Positions 22,503-35,962 are shown, counted from the first letter of the stretch. The stretch: 64,000 bases of DNA from Cryptomeria japonica (GCF_030272615.1 NC_081408.1:399805889-399869888), one strand, 5' to 3'. The notes: a model not told the origin generated them from the letters alone. Numbers and translations are program-made.

Positions 22503-24690
22503 GAAAGAACATGTTAGATGATTGAATGATGAAATTGATTTGAGATAAGATGTTTGATGAGAGAATGATCTTCAGATAGAATTGACATGATGAGATAAGA
22601 AAATGAAATGGAAAGATTAATGATGGATACACAAACTTATGTGCCTTTATTCATAGAACAATATATATTCATCACTTAGCCTTATTATGTAACAAAGGAG
22701 CTTTGCACATTAGGGTATAAGGAACCAAGATGTAAAGATATCTCATTGAAGAAACAAACACATAGCAGACAAGGAGTGAACCCTCCTGGGAATAATGCCA
22801 AGGGTCGAGGTATGTGTGGCATTCACAAGATGAATGCTCCTATCATATACACCCACTAGAGAAATTGCCCCATAACTTCATTGGTTCACACCACAAACAA
22901 CAAAAAAAGAAAAATATAATATCCATCATGGCTCCTCTAGTCACTTGTGGACATCCTTGAGTAGCATAGGAACATAATCTATCGCTAAATGATAAAAGAT
23001 AGAGATTGACCTGGACAAAATTCAACAACTATATTGATATGTTCCTTCATTCTTAGTTGCTTGATGTGATGGTTGATAATGTCTGATCTCAAAAAGTGTG
23101 GACCCCGTTTAAGACTTATCTGTCTAATTTCGAGTGTATCCATCTTTGTTTAAGACAAGATAATGATTACTTGATATGGATATGATATGATTGATAAGAC
23201 AATTTGATCGGTTGATTGGAGATGTTTGACTAGATATTTGTATCCCTTATTAACTTCGTGCGAAGTGTTTGCTGGATATCTGCTAGGGTGTTTGATTCTT
23301 GTGAGACACTTTATTGCAAGGTTTTTTGATTGATTTTGATTGTTTTTGGATTTTGTGGATTCATATTTGAATGTTTTTGGTTGATTTTTTTAGGACTTTA
23401 TATGAATGTTTTTGGTATTTTTCAGGATCGTATTTGAATGTTTTTGGATTGATTTCTTTTTTTTTTTTTTTTTTGAATTCTGTGTTTTTCACTATTTTTG
23501 ATTTTTTTTCAGGACTTTATATGATTTTAATAAAGTTTTTAGCTATGCCCCCAGTATGCAGACCTATATGACTTGATGATTTGCAGAATGCATGTGGAGA
23601 CAATGAATTTTTTACATAACCTATGTTAATGCAATATGCATGATGAAGATGCATTTCCTATTCAAACAAGGATGGTTGTGTTTGCTTAGCATTTTGTAGT
23701 ACACCAATTGAATTGGAGGTACAAAAAATTTCATAGATAAGAAGTCAATCGATCCTTAAGATCCTTTGGAACATACAAATTAACACACTTAATGACTAGG
23801 ATTTACAAATGGAGATGTGGAAAACTTCCCCATTGATTCTTGAAACTTTGATCTTCTTTTACCCATGTGTCTGCAAATGAGTTAATTTCGCTCTTATGTT
23901 CACTAAAGATCCTTGGCATCCTATATGACTAGCTACGTGGATTATTCTAACTTCAAAAGCATCCTGGATAGAGTCTCATTGCAAGAAAGATTTTAGGGAT
24001 CCGACGAGGTTATACATTGTAATCTCTCAAATATTTCTCCATTTCCAGTAAGCGTCCATAGCCCTGATGGAGTTACTTGCATATTCCCATAGTCAAGCTT
24101 TTTGTCACACTTGTATGCATGATATTTCCGTTATATATCATTGCTCTTTTGCCTTGAGATGAATATTTGGTATAACACTTTTTTTTTTTCTCTTGCCTTG
24201 ACTTGTAAGTAATGAAACTTACATGGGTGTGACAATTACAACAACGCTGAAGTAGAATTTTAGATTTTTTACTAGTCATATGATCAACTAGGTGTCTAGA
24301 ATGAATTAGAGATTTTTTTAATGTGTTTGGGATATAGCAATTGATAGATTTTGGGTTAACAAGTTTGAAATAGTGAAATCACTACCCAACCATAAGTAAA
24401 TCGTCATCATAGGGTAATCTTGAAAATGAATGACCTTAGGATCTCAAAGACTTCATGTCCGAATATCTAAGAAACGAGATGACCCTTGTTTCTATTGAAT
24501 GCAAATGGATGGTAAACTTGGACAATTACCTTGTTTTATTGATTTTTCTACATTTAAATATAAAAACTATATGCTATGAAAACTATGAATATGATGTGCT
24601 TGAAAATAAACTATATGTGATGCAATGCTTTTTAAGAAAATGATATGCAATGTGGAAAGTAAAATCTAAACTAACCCAGCCCTTAGATGT
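22503..24690 (-). other. Element G 3' UTR, main part
   Basis: About 2.2 kb without a gene. It has T-rich stretches (a T-run at about 23456-23475) and repeated phrases with GAATGTTTTTGG spaced about 40 bases near 23360-23450. Tat-type elements often have long non-coding DNA between integrase and the 3' LTR, which this fits. Confidence 0.6.
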
Positions 24691-25899
24691 AGTATCATTT
24701 AAGGTGCATGATGTTCATAGGATCAAGGAGTAGATATCCCTCCATGGTAGCCAAGTTATATGCTCTATTTCCTATGACCCTTGTTATGATGAAAGGACCT
24801 AGCCAGTTAGGTTCAAAATTTCCTGGCTTTTCACACTTTGCTAGGTTCCTTTGGTTCTCCTTGAGAACTAGAACTCCCACTTCAAAATTCCTTGGTCACA
24901 CTCATTTATTGTAACTCCTTCTTAGTTTGTTGTGGTAGCCTTGCAAGTGATTTAAAGCACTTTGTCGCTTTTCATCGAGAATTTCAAGCTCTTGCAACCT
25001 CGCTTCTCGATAGTCTTCCTCTGATATGACGTGTTTTAAGGAGACTCTTAAAGAAGGTAGTTCTATTTCAATGAATAATATTGCTTCTATACCATATACC
25101 AATGAATAAGGTGTTTCTCTTGTAGGTGTGCGTACCCCTGTTCTATAAACCCCAAGAGTGGGATTTAACTAGAGATGCCAGTCCTATCTTGCATCAGTGA
25201 CAACTTTCTTTAGGATCTTCAATATTGTTTTATTTGTTTCCTCTGCTTGCCCATTAATTTTTGGAAATAGGGTGTTGAAAATCTCTGTTGTATCTGGAAT
25301 TGTTCACATAGTTCTCTCATTTCTTGATTCTTAAACGAACGTCCATTGTCAGTCACTATACACATTGGAATCACGTATTGCTAGATGATGTAGTTAAGAA
25401 TGAATTTTGCTATCTTGTTACCAGTGGTGTATGTTAGAGGAGTTGCCTCGACCTATTTGGTAAAATAATCGGTAGTCATTAAGATGAATTTGTGCCCATT
25501 GGATGATGTAGGATTAACTTTACCAACAAGATCTAACCCCCATAATGAAAATGGCCAGGGTGATGTAATAAGCTAGAGATCTTGTGCTGGTGCATGAATG
25601 AGGTCTCTGTTTACTTGACATTGTCTACATTTTTGTACATATTTATAGGCATCCTTTTCCATACTAGGCCAATAGTATCTAGTTCTTAGTAACTTCTTTG
25701 ATAGAACAGGGCCATGTGGATGTGCACCACAAATTCCATCATGTACCTCTTTTAAGGCAAGTTGTGCTTCTCCAAAGCAAAGACATTGAAGAAGTGTCCC
25801 ATCAAGACTCTTTTTGTACAATGTGTTAGCAATAATGGTATATCTAGATGCTTGATGAATAAGAGTCTTCTTTTGATGTCTTGATAGATTAGGAGACAT
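24691..25899 (-). pseudogene. Element G integrase
   Basis: Reading down the minus strand: the HHCC finger region (HDGICGAHPHG, then YYWPSMEKDAYKYVQKCRQCQ, about 25600-25760), a core broken by stops (25100-25570), then VYGIEAILFIEIELPSLRV and a coiled segment to 24902, and the C-terminal part with GPFIITRVIGNRAYNL and NIMHLK, ending near 24695. This is a gypsy integrase with the usual GPF/Y-like C-terminal module. Several stops and frame changes make it non-functional. Confidence 0.85.
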
Positions 25900-25902
25900 A
25901 TA

Positions 25903-26460
25903 CTAATTATGTAAGTATGCATATATCTTGTTATACCATGGGGATTCAGGACCCACACTTACACATACATATTCTGATGAGGGAATCTCATATACTAGTA
26001 CCATCAATTGCTCGACAATGAACTTGAACTGAGTTTCATTATTAGGCATGTCTAGGAGAGACCCTACTGTAGCCATGACATCTGCCGCCTTGTTTTGCAT
26101 TCTTGGAATCTTCTCAAAAGTGATGTTACTGAAATGTTCTTTGCAATCTTCTACCATTTATTTATAAGGCATCAGTTTATCATCTTTTGTGTTATATTCA
26201 TCATTGACTTGATTGACAATCAGTTGTGAGTCACCATACACTTATAGTTCTTTTATCCTCCACTATATAGAGGTACAAAGTCCTATGATGAGAGCCTCAT
26301 ATTCAATTATATTGTTTGTACATGGAAAATTGATTCTGAATGACTTTGAGATAGAATCACCTTAAGGGGTGATGAAAATAATCCTAGCTCCTGCTCCATG
26401 ATTTTTATAAGAACCGTCAAAGTATAATTTCCAAGTGGTAGATGCTGTCAATGTAAAAAT
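25903..26460 (-). pseudogene. Element G second RNase H (Tat-type)
   Basis: WKLYFDGSYKNHGAG (about 26385-26440) starts a second RNase H with the FDGS catalytic Asp, separated from the retroviral-type RNase H by a spacer (DQLAEASL..). The domain continues with FEKIPRMQNKAADVMATV (about 26075-26130) near the C-terminus. Stops interrupt the middle. A second, archaeal-like RNase H after the first is a hallmark of Tat-branch gypsy elements, so this sets the lineage. Confidence 0.78.
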
Positions 26461-27000
26461 AGATTCATCAGGAAAATCCACTAGTAGCGGGTGACTGTCT
26501 TGCAACGAAGCTTCTGCTAATTGATCTGCTATAATCTTCCCCTTGATTGCCTTTTTGTCCACATACTCTATGTCAAACTCACTTAAAATAATGACCCACT
26601 TGGCCAATCTTCTAGTTAATGTTGCTTTGCTCAATAGATACTTGATTGGATCAAATCATGCTATGAGTTGAACTTGGTGACTTAGGATATAGTGTCTTAG
26701 GTTTTTAGATTTAAAGATTACTACTAGACATGCTCGTTCTATGGGAGTGTAATTAAGCTCATATCCAGTTAGGGTTCTAATTATATAGTAGATTTCTCTT
26801 TCCTTTCCTTGATCATCATTTTGTGTGAAAAGGGCTCCCAAAGATGAGTCTATTGCTGATATATAAAGTAATAAAGGATTACCTAGAGTAGGTGGAACTA
26901 ATACTGGAGTATTCTGAAGATAATCTTTTAAAGATTGAAAAGCTTCTTGGAACTATTCTATCCATTTGAAGGTAACTCCTTTTGTAAGTAAATGTTGAAA
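26461..27000 (-). pseudogene. Element G first RNase H and connection
   Basis: The minus strand reads MGALFTQNDDQGKEREIYYI, LTGYELNYTPIERACLVVIF and LRHYILSHQVQLIA (26656-26841), then TLTRRLAKWVIILSEFDIEY (about 26550-26630). These are standard gypsy RNase H blocks; the Glu lies in the PIERACL segment. A stop lies between 26656 and 26634. Confidence 0.82.
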
Positions 27001-27855
27001 TGGGTGACATTTATCTGGTAACTATGTTATGAACCTTCTTATAGACTATAATCTTCCCTGCAATCCTCGTAACTATGTGAGTGTTGATGGAGGTTGCATA
27101 TAAAAGTTTGCTTTGACCTTTGTTAAATCTACCTTGATTCCTCTATTAGAAACAAAAAAGCCTATAATTTTGCCAACTGTGACACCAAACACACACTTCT
27201 TTGGATTTAATCTTACATTGTATTGTTCTAATCAATCAAATATCATAGCAAGGACTTCCAGGTGACCTTCTCTTATTTTTGATTTAGCTAGAAGATCATC
27301 AACACAATCCTCCATGATATTGTGGATCATGTCATAGAATAATGTTGTCAGATCCCTTTGGTATGTTTCTCTAGTGTTCTTAAGACCAAATGGCATGACA
27401 TTCCAGAAATATGTTCCCCATGGATAGGTAAATGTAGTCTTGTGTTGATCTTCTGGTGCAATCATGATCTGGTTTTATCTTGAGAAACCATCCATTAGTG
27501 AAAGAATTTCATTCCTAGCAGCTAGATCAACTATCATGTCTATGTTAGGTAATGGGAAATCATCCTTAGGACATGCCTTGTTTAGATCTCAGAAATCTGT
27601 GCAAATTCTTATGCCCCTTGTGGGAGTAGTTAGAGGTACTAGGTTGGATATCCACTCTGCATAGTCAATAGGTCTTATGAAGTCAACATCCAGAAGTTTT
27701 TGTAGTTCCACTTTTACTAGTAATGCAATCCGTGGATGCATCTTTTTGAGTTTTTGTTTGTACGGTTTGATTCCTAGTAACCACAGTGAGTGATGCAATA
27801 CAAATTCTGGAACTAGACCTGGCATATCTGCATACGAACAAGAAAAATTGATCAA
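27001..27855 (-). pseudogene. Element G reverse transcriptase
   Basis: The start is clear: DMPGLVPEFVLHH, KLKKMHPRIALLVKVELQKLL, FIRPIDYAEWISNLVPL (27589-27855), then IAPEDQHKTTFTYPWGTYF, MPFGLKNTRETYQR and CVDDLLAKSK (27232-27465). The catalytic pair is CVDD in place of the usual Y-V/I-DD. Stops lie between the two blocks and after DD. Residue pattern matches Tat-type RT. Confidence 0.88.
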
Positions 27856-29642
27856 ACGTTGTTTGAAGAGCTATATGAACTTGTCCTTTTCTTCCTAATT
27901 TAATGATTCTTCTAAGTGGATATTATGTATAACTTCTCCTTCTTCTATATTGATTTCTTCAGTCTTTTCCATGAGTAATGCCACTCTTGTTCAATAGGGA
28001 GGTTTTCTAACTTGCTTTTACCACTTTTATCACTTTCATTTTTATCTTCTGACATAGAGGAACTTCCCTCTCCAAAGTATGTTGTTCCATCCAAGTCTAT
28101 AGAAAATCTTGCCTTATGATCATCATGGGGAAACCCTTCTCTAACACGAAGGAATTCGTCAATAGCTTCATCATTCTCAAACCAGTCTAGACTTGGTGAC
28201 TCTTCTCGGCCCCAGACAATTAAATGTGAATGTATAAGGGGTAAGTCATTGCTTTCTTCTGTTGAAGAAGTCTTTGACAACATGCATACCTAGTTATTCT
28301 GAACATGTTTTATTGATCTTGGATGAACTGCTATATCTTCATAGGTAATGCCATCATCAATGAGTGGTTGATTGTCATATGTCGTGTTTATTGCTTGTGG
28401 GATACTATCATGGATAGATAGAAATTCATAGTCGTGATAATTGGTCACACTTTATATATATGTTCCCATGTCTGATGATGTGTCACTTATCTCATCTTGT
28501 TCTTGTTGTTCCTGAATTGTGGATCTCCTTTGTGTGATTGAGACTCCCCTTAAGCTTGGTATAAGATATTCTATCCTTTCTTCATATAACTCATTTGGTA
28601 GAGATAGGTTTGTTTCCCTTGGTAAAAGTATTGATAGAATCCAAGGAATAGGCTCATTTGTAGGTGCTAAGACAATTTCTATTACTACATTTGCTTGTGA
28701 AGATCTTTCAGGTACTATATTTTAGATGATTTCACATTAGTTTCTTGTAGAAGATGCCTCATATCTTCACTATCTGGCTCCATACTAGGATATGTTTCTT
28801 CTTTCTTACTTCTCTAAGATGAAGGAGGAAATACCCGTGTTGATAACTGATTCTGAGGTATGTACTCTGATGGTAGTCTAGGTTTGTTCAATATTTCAAG
28901 TGTTCATTGTCTTGCCTCTGTTATCTTTGGGACATGCTTATATCCTAACCCTTGATTCTTTGGGTTTTGCTAAGGTAAAATAGGTTCTAATCTTCTTTGT
29001 TTCTATAGTCCCAAACTTGTGGTACCATCATAGCCATGTTTTTGTAGCATCATGAAACCATTGCCATGCTGATCTAAAGGTAACCTAAGTATTGTCATGT
29101 CATCTTCTTTTTTATATATCCATTGATTGACATCTTCATCTAAGGAGTCTTTCTGCAAGTCTCCCCATCTAATGAATGAGCATGAATTTGAGTACTTGAC
29201 TATCTCTTTTACTTTATCTCATTTCATCATAGTATTTCGAGGTTTCCCAAAAGATCTAGGAGAAAGAGATAATTGTTTGACATTAGACGTACTTGAAATG
29301 GAGTATTCCCCACAACCAACATCCTTAATCTATAAAGAATATGTTGTAGGTGTATCTTATTGTGTTTCTGTGATTGTCAATGAGTCCATTTGTGTAGTAA
29401 GTAGCTTCTTGATTGATGGGTACTTGGTTATCCACACTTGCTTTTAAGTGATTACTATGTTGAAATGGGTTCGAATCACCCTGGATGGTGATTTAAATAC
29501 CATTGTATGGGAACTTAACACATTGGTGGAATGTTGAAGGTACGACCTGCATGATATGAATCCATGGGCATCCTGAGAGCTTGTTATACCCCAGTTCTCT
29601 ATCTAAGACTTGAAAGGTAACCTCTATTATGATAGGTCCTAC
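27856..29642 (-). pseudogene. Element G protease-RT linker
   Basis: A long spacer between protease and RT. One open piece (27945-28283) is acidic and Ser-rich (SMSEDKNESDKSGKSKLENL) and carries WGREESPSLDWFENDEAIDEF. Such poorly conserved linkers occur in Tat-type pol. The remainder has many stops, and no domain was recognised. Confidence 0.55.
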
Positions 29643-30092
29643 TTACACAGGTAGTGTAACTACACCATTTGAAGGGCATTCTTCATCATATGCCTTGTTG
29701 TTTATTCTCTTTATATGATCAAAGTGAAGTTCATAATAGCCCAATGTCTTGACTAGCTTTAGTGTATAGATGTTAAGATCAACTCCTCCATCTATGAGTA
29801 CCCTTCTAACTTTATTCTTATGTATGGAAACGTCTAGACGTACTGGATCATTATGGAAAGGTATATTATTAGGGACATCCCATTTTGTGAAAGCAAAATG
29901 GGTAGAATCAGCTAGATTCCCTACCATGGATTGAAAAGCATTTTCATCTGTCTCTGGCAACTACTGAATCTTGAAGTGCTTTATCTAGGATAGCTCTATG
30001 ATTCGGTGATATATGCAACAACTCAAAAAGGGATATGTGCTGGGGTTTTTTTAGTTGCTCAACCACATCATAGTTCTCTACTGCTAGTGAAT
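29643..30092 (-). pseudogene. Element G aspartic protease
   Basis: The frame after the element C insertion reads NYDVVEQLKKPQHISLFELL (about 30000-30080), then, after a stop, DVSIHKNKVRRVLIDGGVDLNIYTLKLVKTLG (about 29720-29850). The core is LIDGG, a DTG/DSG-type active site with an unusual second position seen in other Tat proteases. The N-terminal continuation (TINPRDIDCAVVTC) lies beyond element C at 38608-38747. Confidence 0.75.
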
Positions 30093-30097
30093 GATTT

Positions 30098-32668
30098 TGT
30101 ATAACACAAGATGCCACTAAGAGGGGGGTCTGAATCAGTGGTTTCCAAACTCTAACCTTTTAATCCTAAGTGTGTGTACCGGTTAGCAGATTTAAGACAA
30201 AGTAAATATATCGGTGAGATAGGGAGAAGACTCAAATTCAAGCACACACAAAAGTAACATCACATAACAACAGATGTATGAGGAAAACCCAACACAGGAA
30301 AAAACTCAGTGAGAAATGTTGCTGGAGTCTACTGCTCCAATCCAACCTCACAATAAACAACTATTACAATATTTAGAGCACCAACCCAAGGAGAACCAAC
30401 CCCTGCACTGAGATCCAACTCAATGATCACAATGATTATAAATAATACAATAGTTAATACCTAGTTACAAATGACTTCTGTAACCTCTCACAATAAACTT
30501 ACTCTACCAGCTCTACTCTTCTCAAATAGTCTTCCTCTTCTCTGTTCTTAGCTCACTCAGATCCTCGTCTCCTTCACTCTCTACTACAACCTTACCGGTT
30601 GAGTTCTCTTTCTGTCACTCTACCTCTTATCTGTCGATTCACTACTCTCAAATGCATTGATGCTTGCTACCACTGGTACTCTTCACTCTACTGGTTTAAC
30701 CCTGCACTGTTCTCTGGCTTGCTGAATCTCCTCAACCACTCACAATGCACTGGTTCCCTTTCTGTTGTCTTCTCACTAGTTTGAACACTACTGATTCTCT
30801 TGAATGCAACACTATTTGCAACTTACCAGTCACTTTGGTCTCACCGATTTAACCTTTTGTTAAACCCTCTTACCGGTTTCTCCCTTGAACACTCTCAGGC
30901 GTCGCTTCAAGATTTTACACTTAAGCATTCATACTATTTTTTTGGCAGTCTTTGCTTGCATCTGACATCTAGCATCCAACCTGCTTCATTGGTATTTACA
31001 ACAACAAGCGCTTAGATCTTGAGCCTGCATATTTATATGTGAGAAATCCCACCAAAATGGACATTCAAACTTTTGGCATGCTAGGGTTCCTTTCACAACT
31101 CACAAGGCATATCATATCCAATCAGATCGGATCATGTCTCAGAGATGATTGTCTTCACATCACCACCAACATTGTGCCATCTAGTACACATCTATTTTTG
31201 GCAACCAACATCCTGATATGTCGGCCTTGTGTTTTGTTGATTATTGTGCATGATGTAGTTTCCTTCACCTACTTTGATTTGCTCGATCAATGCATCCTAG
31301 ATCTCCTCTATTTTTTTGATCTCGAGCCCCAAACCTCTGCAAATCACCCGTGATTTTCACCATCAACATTAAAGTCGACCAATCACCAACTACCTTACTG
31401 ACAATGCATGGTCCATTTGTTTGTCACCTGGAATCCACATGGCATCTCTGTCGGCATGCACCTCATCTCAGTCACCATGTTGGTTTAGAATCTATCACCG
31501 ACCACAACACACAATCAGTGTTCATCTACCAGTTCACTAATCCTACCAATTATACCCTAACCAGTCAACCTTCAAGCCTGTACTTTGTTGTTCTACTAGT
31601 GGAACACCTTAACCAGTCACCAATCATACCAATCCACCCAATGCCCATCTTCATTAGATAGGAGGCTTTCACTTCTACACTTTGTCAGCTTATCGATTGA
31701 CATACTTACCGATAACCACCTTGATGACACCATGTCATCAATATTCAACCATCTCCATCTGCATTTCGACAAGTCCATGTCTGTAGCTGCTCAGCCTTAC
31801 CTTCATCTTCATCAGGTTGGACATCATCTCAACCGGTTTGTCAAAGTGACAAACCCATCACTTATTTACTCTTCCTTCTTTGTGCTGGTAGCTCAACTTG
31901 CCAACTCTAGCTGATCAAATGCACATCTCTGGTTTCACACACCTGAGGCAAACTTGTGTTTGACCGGTTCATCCGGTGTGAGCCTTCAATCACCTGCCTT
32001 CTACAATTTTCTCTTATCTTAAAGGGTTATGATGCATTCCATGCATATTGGGAGATAAGCTTAGAATTACTACTTACCGGGGGAAGTGGATCCTTGTCAC
32101 CTACTGACCAATGACTGGTGGGAACCAATTATCATAACATTATGCTCAATCTTCTTCCGGTGTTGCACCCATATGACTTCCCTATTTGAGCAGACACAAC
32201 TTCAACCATGCACATATGATCCAGTTGAGAACACTCTCTGTCAGTCTTCTCTTCATCTGGTGACAACATCTTTAACCGATGTGAGTCCTACTCTATGACC
32301 GCAACCTGTATACCATTTGTCTGCACTTATTCATCTGCACAACCTTGCATTCTAACTGGTCACATACTTACCAGTTGGAAACAACACACTGCCAACATAT
32401 CACTTACCGGTTGACATACCATACCATTTTAAAATAATTATGTCTTCAACACAAGCCAAGACTAACTTGTGTACCGGTGATTCCAATGACTACAATGTTG
32501 TTTGACATTCTCTTTGTTACCAATGACAAGCTATACCAGTAACCAGCTATACTAGTTGACATCAATGATACCATTACTGGTATACACCAATGACAATAAT
32601 ACATATCAATCTCCCATATTAGTTGCCATGCTATATGGATTGACATCAATGATAAAACAATGCCAACA
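30098..32668 (-). repeat. 3' LTR of element C
   Basis: Minus strand from TGTTGG at 32668 to TATACA at 30098, 2571 bp. A TATAAATA box lies at 31030-31037. The C-run hairpin arms (30114-30120 and 30135-30141) are slightly decayed. Confidence 0.88.
31030..31037 (-). promoter_or_regulatory. Candidate LTR TATA box (element C)
   Basis: TATAAATA on the minus strand, followed by TGCAGGCTC. The 5' LTR has TATATATA at the matching place (36974-36981). Confidence 0.5.
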
Positions 32669-34074
32669 ATCTCCCCCTTTGGCATTGATGTCAATACTTT
32701 TAGTATCTAGCATACTAGAGATTCTCTCTTCCCTTTGACAACAATGGAAAAGGGCACTGACAGAGTTTCTCTCCCCATTTTCTCTACCGGTTTCTTCTCT
32801 CTATTTTGACCATTTACTCCGCGTCCTCTCATCCAAAAAAACTTGAGATGGAGGGCTCAGACACCAACTAACACCAATTGCTCAGCTACCAAATATATAT
32901 ACAAACTAGATACCAATTGTACATACAAGTTTGATACCAATTGTAGGAAAAATGTGTGAGTGAATTCCACTTACCTGCCGGTCAGACTGCACCATCTCCC
33001 CTTTGATATGTAGAAATTTATTCTGACCCTCATTTGCTAATACCAAGTGTTGAGGCTAACATTGATACCAATTGTATGTTCTCCCCTAGTGTAGGTAATT
33101 CTGCCTCATTGCAGGCGACTCTCCCGATGGTCCGATTGTGATTTCAATTAAGTACAAATTGGATAGACATTGAAATACCTCACAAACATGGACCCATTAG
33201 TACATCCCAAAGTCTCAATCATATCGATATAGCCATAAACACTTGAATTCCCCTTGTGTTCAGTATATTCGATACCAATCAGAAGATATGGTTGTGAACT
33301 CCTCCCGAGCCATAGATCTTAGGTCACCTTTGCCTGTCAGGTTCTAAACTGGAGTTCCAATCTACACCTTATACTGGTTGAGCTGAGTGAATAAGTGATC
33401 AAATGATGATCTTCCATCTCCATGACATCCATTGTAACTTATTCCATCATCATATATGAACACAATGCCATACCACATCACTATCATGCCAAATATCAAG
33501 TCGGTTAGCCCATAATAATGCAAGCATATATGATCTACTACCAAGCCAACACATGTCATTAAGGTCTTTTCCAATATCACCTTATACATAACATCCTCAA
33601 ACCATTCTACTGGAGCTATTTCAATGATCTTGGAACTCATTGACTTACATAACCTGCAATACCGATCAATATCCATACCGGTTGCATACTGCACATACCA
33701 GTTTCCTATACTGGTTTTCTCTGATACCATCTCCATCAGAGAAACTTCCTCTAACTCCTATCTTCTTGTGTCAAGAGCCTCTAATTCCTATGGAAATTTG
33801 CACCATCCACTAACACACGCAACTATAATCCATCTCTCATCTGTAGATGTGTAGCCAAGGCAACAACTACACACATTGTCATCTCATCTTCTTCTTTTAT
33901 ACCGCTAGCAACTTGTTCTTTCATTTGTCATTTTCACTAAGCGGGGGAATAATTTGGTCAATAAGTAACTCCCCCTAATGTCCTGCATCTCCTTTAAGCC
34001 TTAGGAGATATCATATTTGCATTGAATGCACAGTGATGGTCCATGGTTCTATTCTCTTCCTTCTTCCTCCATAC
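32669..34074 (-). other. Element C 3' non-coding region
   Basis: 1.4 kb between gag and the 3' LTR where pol would be expected. No pol motif is seen; one open minus frame (33362-33736, 124 codons) has no recognised domain. A polypurine tract AAAGGGGGAGAT lies at about 32669-32680. Three copies of TACAATTGGTATC lie at 32909-32921, 32933-32945 and 33064-33076. Confidence 0.65.
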
Positions 34075-35886
34075 CTACTTGATCTCCCTTTTCTTCTCAG
34101 TCTTGGGAGAAGGTCTTACCTTATTTTGTTGATTGGTCCTTGCTCTACCAGATTCTGCAGCATGAACAGAAGCATTATTATAGAAGCAGATTGTGTTCAT
34201 ACCAAACATAGGATTAGAGGATCTTCTCTCAAACCGGTTTGATCTCCTTCCTCTGATCATGCTGATGTAACCAACTACCGAAACTGGTGGATATCTTGGT
34301 TTTGTAGGAACATTTCTCCTTTGGTTCCATCTAGGTCTTTTAATCCCATATTCTCTATACCCACTTCCATATAGAGCTTGACTTTCATACCCGCTTCCAT
34401 ATGACTGCAAGTTCTTCTTTCAGCAATCATAACATCTATGGCCAAAACCACTACATCTTTGACAGACACCATTATTATATCTAGCAAAAACACTTTGTCT
34501 GTTCCTAGACCACTTTTTACATTCATCTACCCTATGGCCATAATATTTGCAAGAAAAACAATAACAGGACAAAGGGGGATCATAACTTACAAATTTATTA
34601 TGCCAAACATGAGGGGAACTTACTGGTTTGACTTCTCCGTTTCTACTTCTCTAGGGACTGTTCTTGGGAACAACAACATCTCTTTGTCTTCCACCAGTAG
34701 GAGGTCTTCTTGGTTGTCCTCTCAAGTTATTTCCTCCTATGAAGCTACCTTCTCTCAGCTTCCCTTTTCTTTTAGGATTAGCATTGTTTTTCCTTCTTGT
34801 AGAAACACCGGTCTTCATCCTCATATCTTCACCAGTTGTGGTTAGATCAACCTTCTTCCTAGGAGTATTTTGGACAGTGAAGGTCTGTCCCTTTTTTTTT
34901 CCATTTGTGGAGACAAACTGAAAGTCCTTGGGGAAGACATTCTTGCTAGTGGAGCATTCATCGACACCACATCCTAATCCTCCAGTATCCTTGGAATGTT
35001 TTTGTTTACTCAATATTTTGTCCAAGGCATCATTGCTTCCATCAAACCAGATCCTCACCTTGAGTTCATCTTGACACTTATCAAGGTCTTTCTAGAGATT
35101 CTCCATTTCTCCTTCTAACTTCTGACATTCTTTGTCCTTGGCCTCTAGCTCAGGCTCTAGATCTTTGCACCTACACTTCTCGGTGTCTTCAAGTTGAGTA
35201 TTCAATTCTGAGATACATTCCTCATATTCTTCAAGACATTTGATCAACCGGTTTTGTTCCACAATGGCATCATTCTTGAACATCTTATATTATTTTCTTG
35301 CCCTGTTGAGTTTATCAAGAGCACTCACCAGTTCTCCTTCAAGATCTACCTTTGCTTCGTCTTCTTCTTCATCTTCATCTTCATTTCCAAACACATCTTG
35401 CTGATAGGATTGATCTGTATGATCACTTCTAGATGTCTGCCTCTCATTTTCTGTCTCTTGAACCATGAAGAGGTGGGTTTCCTCTTCATAATTGTTGTTT
35501 CTACTAACTGATCTATCTTCATCTACAAACTCTTGTGACACATTTCTCTTTTTTCTCTTACAAACCGATTCTGCAGTGGTCGGCTCATTTCAATAAAGCT
35601 TTTTCAGTCTATCCCACAAACTCTTTGCTAACTTGCATCTGTCCACCTATGAAGAAACATGACTAGGAAGACCACTGAGTATAGCATTCATTGCTTCATC
35701 ATTACATTGATATCTTATTTTTGCATCAAGATCGGTGGTAGGAATGACTGGTCTAGAGAGACCATTTACAACCGACATCCAGACATCATACCATAAGGAG
35801 GATATGTAGACTTCCATCCTACAACTCCATATAGAATAGTTTGAACCATAAAAAATCAGAGTAGGGCTTGACACAAAATAGACCAT
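34075..35886 (-). pseudogene. Element C gag (coiled coil, double zinc knuckle), nonsense only
   Basis: From ATG 35886 one frame runs to about 34075 (roughly 600 codons) with stops at 35647, about 35590, 35290, 35092, 34651 and about 34427 but no frameshift that I can see. Order: capsid-like start (FYGSNYSIWSCRMEVYI), acidic stretch with EDEDEEEDEA (about 35350-35380), a heptad-like coiled coil (NRLIKCLEEYEECISELNTQL; about 35100-35290), the block ALDKILSKQKHSKDTGGLG (about 34965-35030), a basic stretch, then CFSCKYYGHRVDEC (about 34519-34560) and CQRCSGFGHRCYDC (about 34430-34470), both zinc-knuckle-like. This order fits SIRE-type copia gag. It would package RNA if intact. Confidence 0.75.
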
Positions 35887-35948
35887 TGTGTTCACACAAA
35901 AACTAGAATCTACCCAAGCTGGAGAAAACTTATCAACTGGGAACCTAG

Positions 35949-35960
35949 GCTCTGATACCA
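35949..35960 (-). other. Primer-binding site of element C
   Basis: TGGTATCAGAGC on the minus strand, two bases beyond the TACA end of the 5' LTR. Confidence 0.92.
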
Positions 35961-35962
35961 AT

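Noticed and set aside
28519-29447. Plus-strand frames of 68 and 106 codons
   Set aside because: They are antisense to the protease-RT linker of G and have no recognisable domain.
30599-32338. Several plus-strand frames of 60-106 codons in the C LTR
   Set aside because: They are antisense within an LTR; the matching LTR (36500-38300) shows the frames are not preserved.
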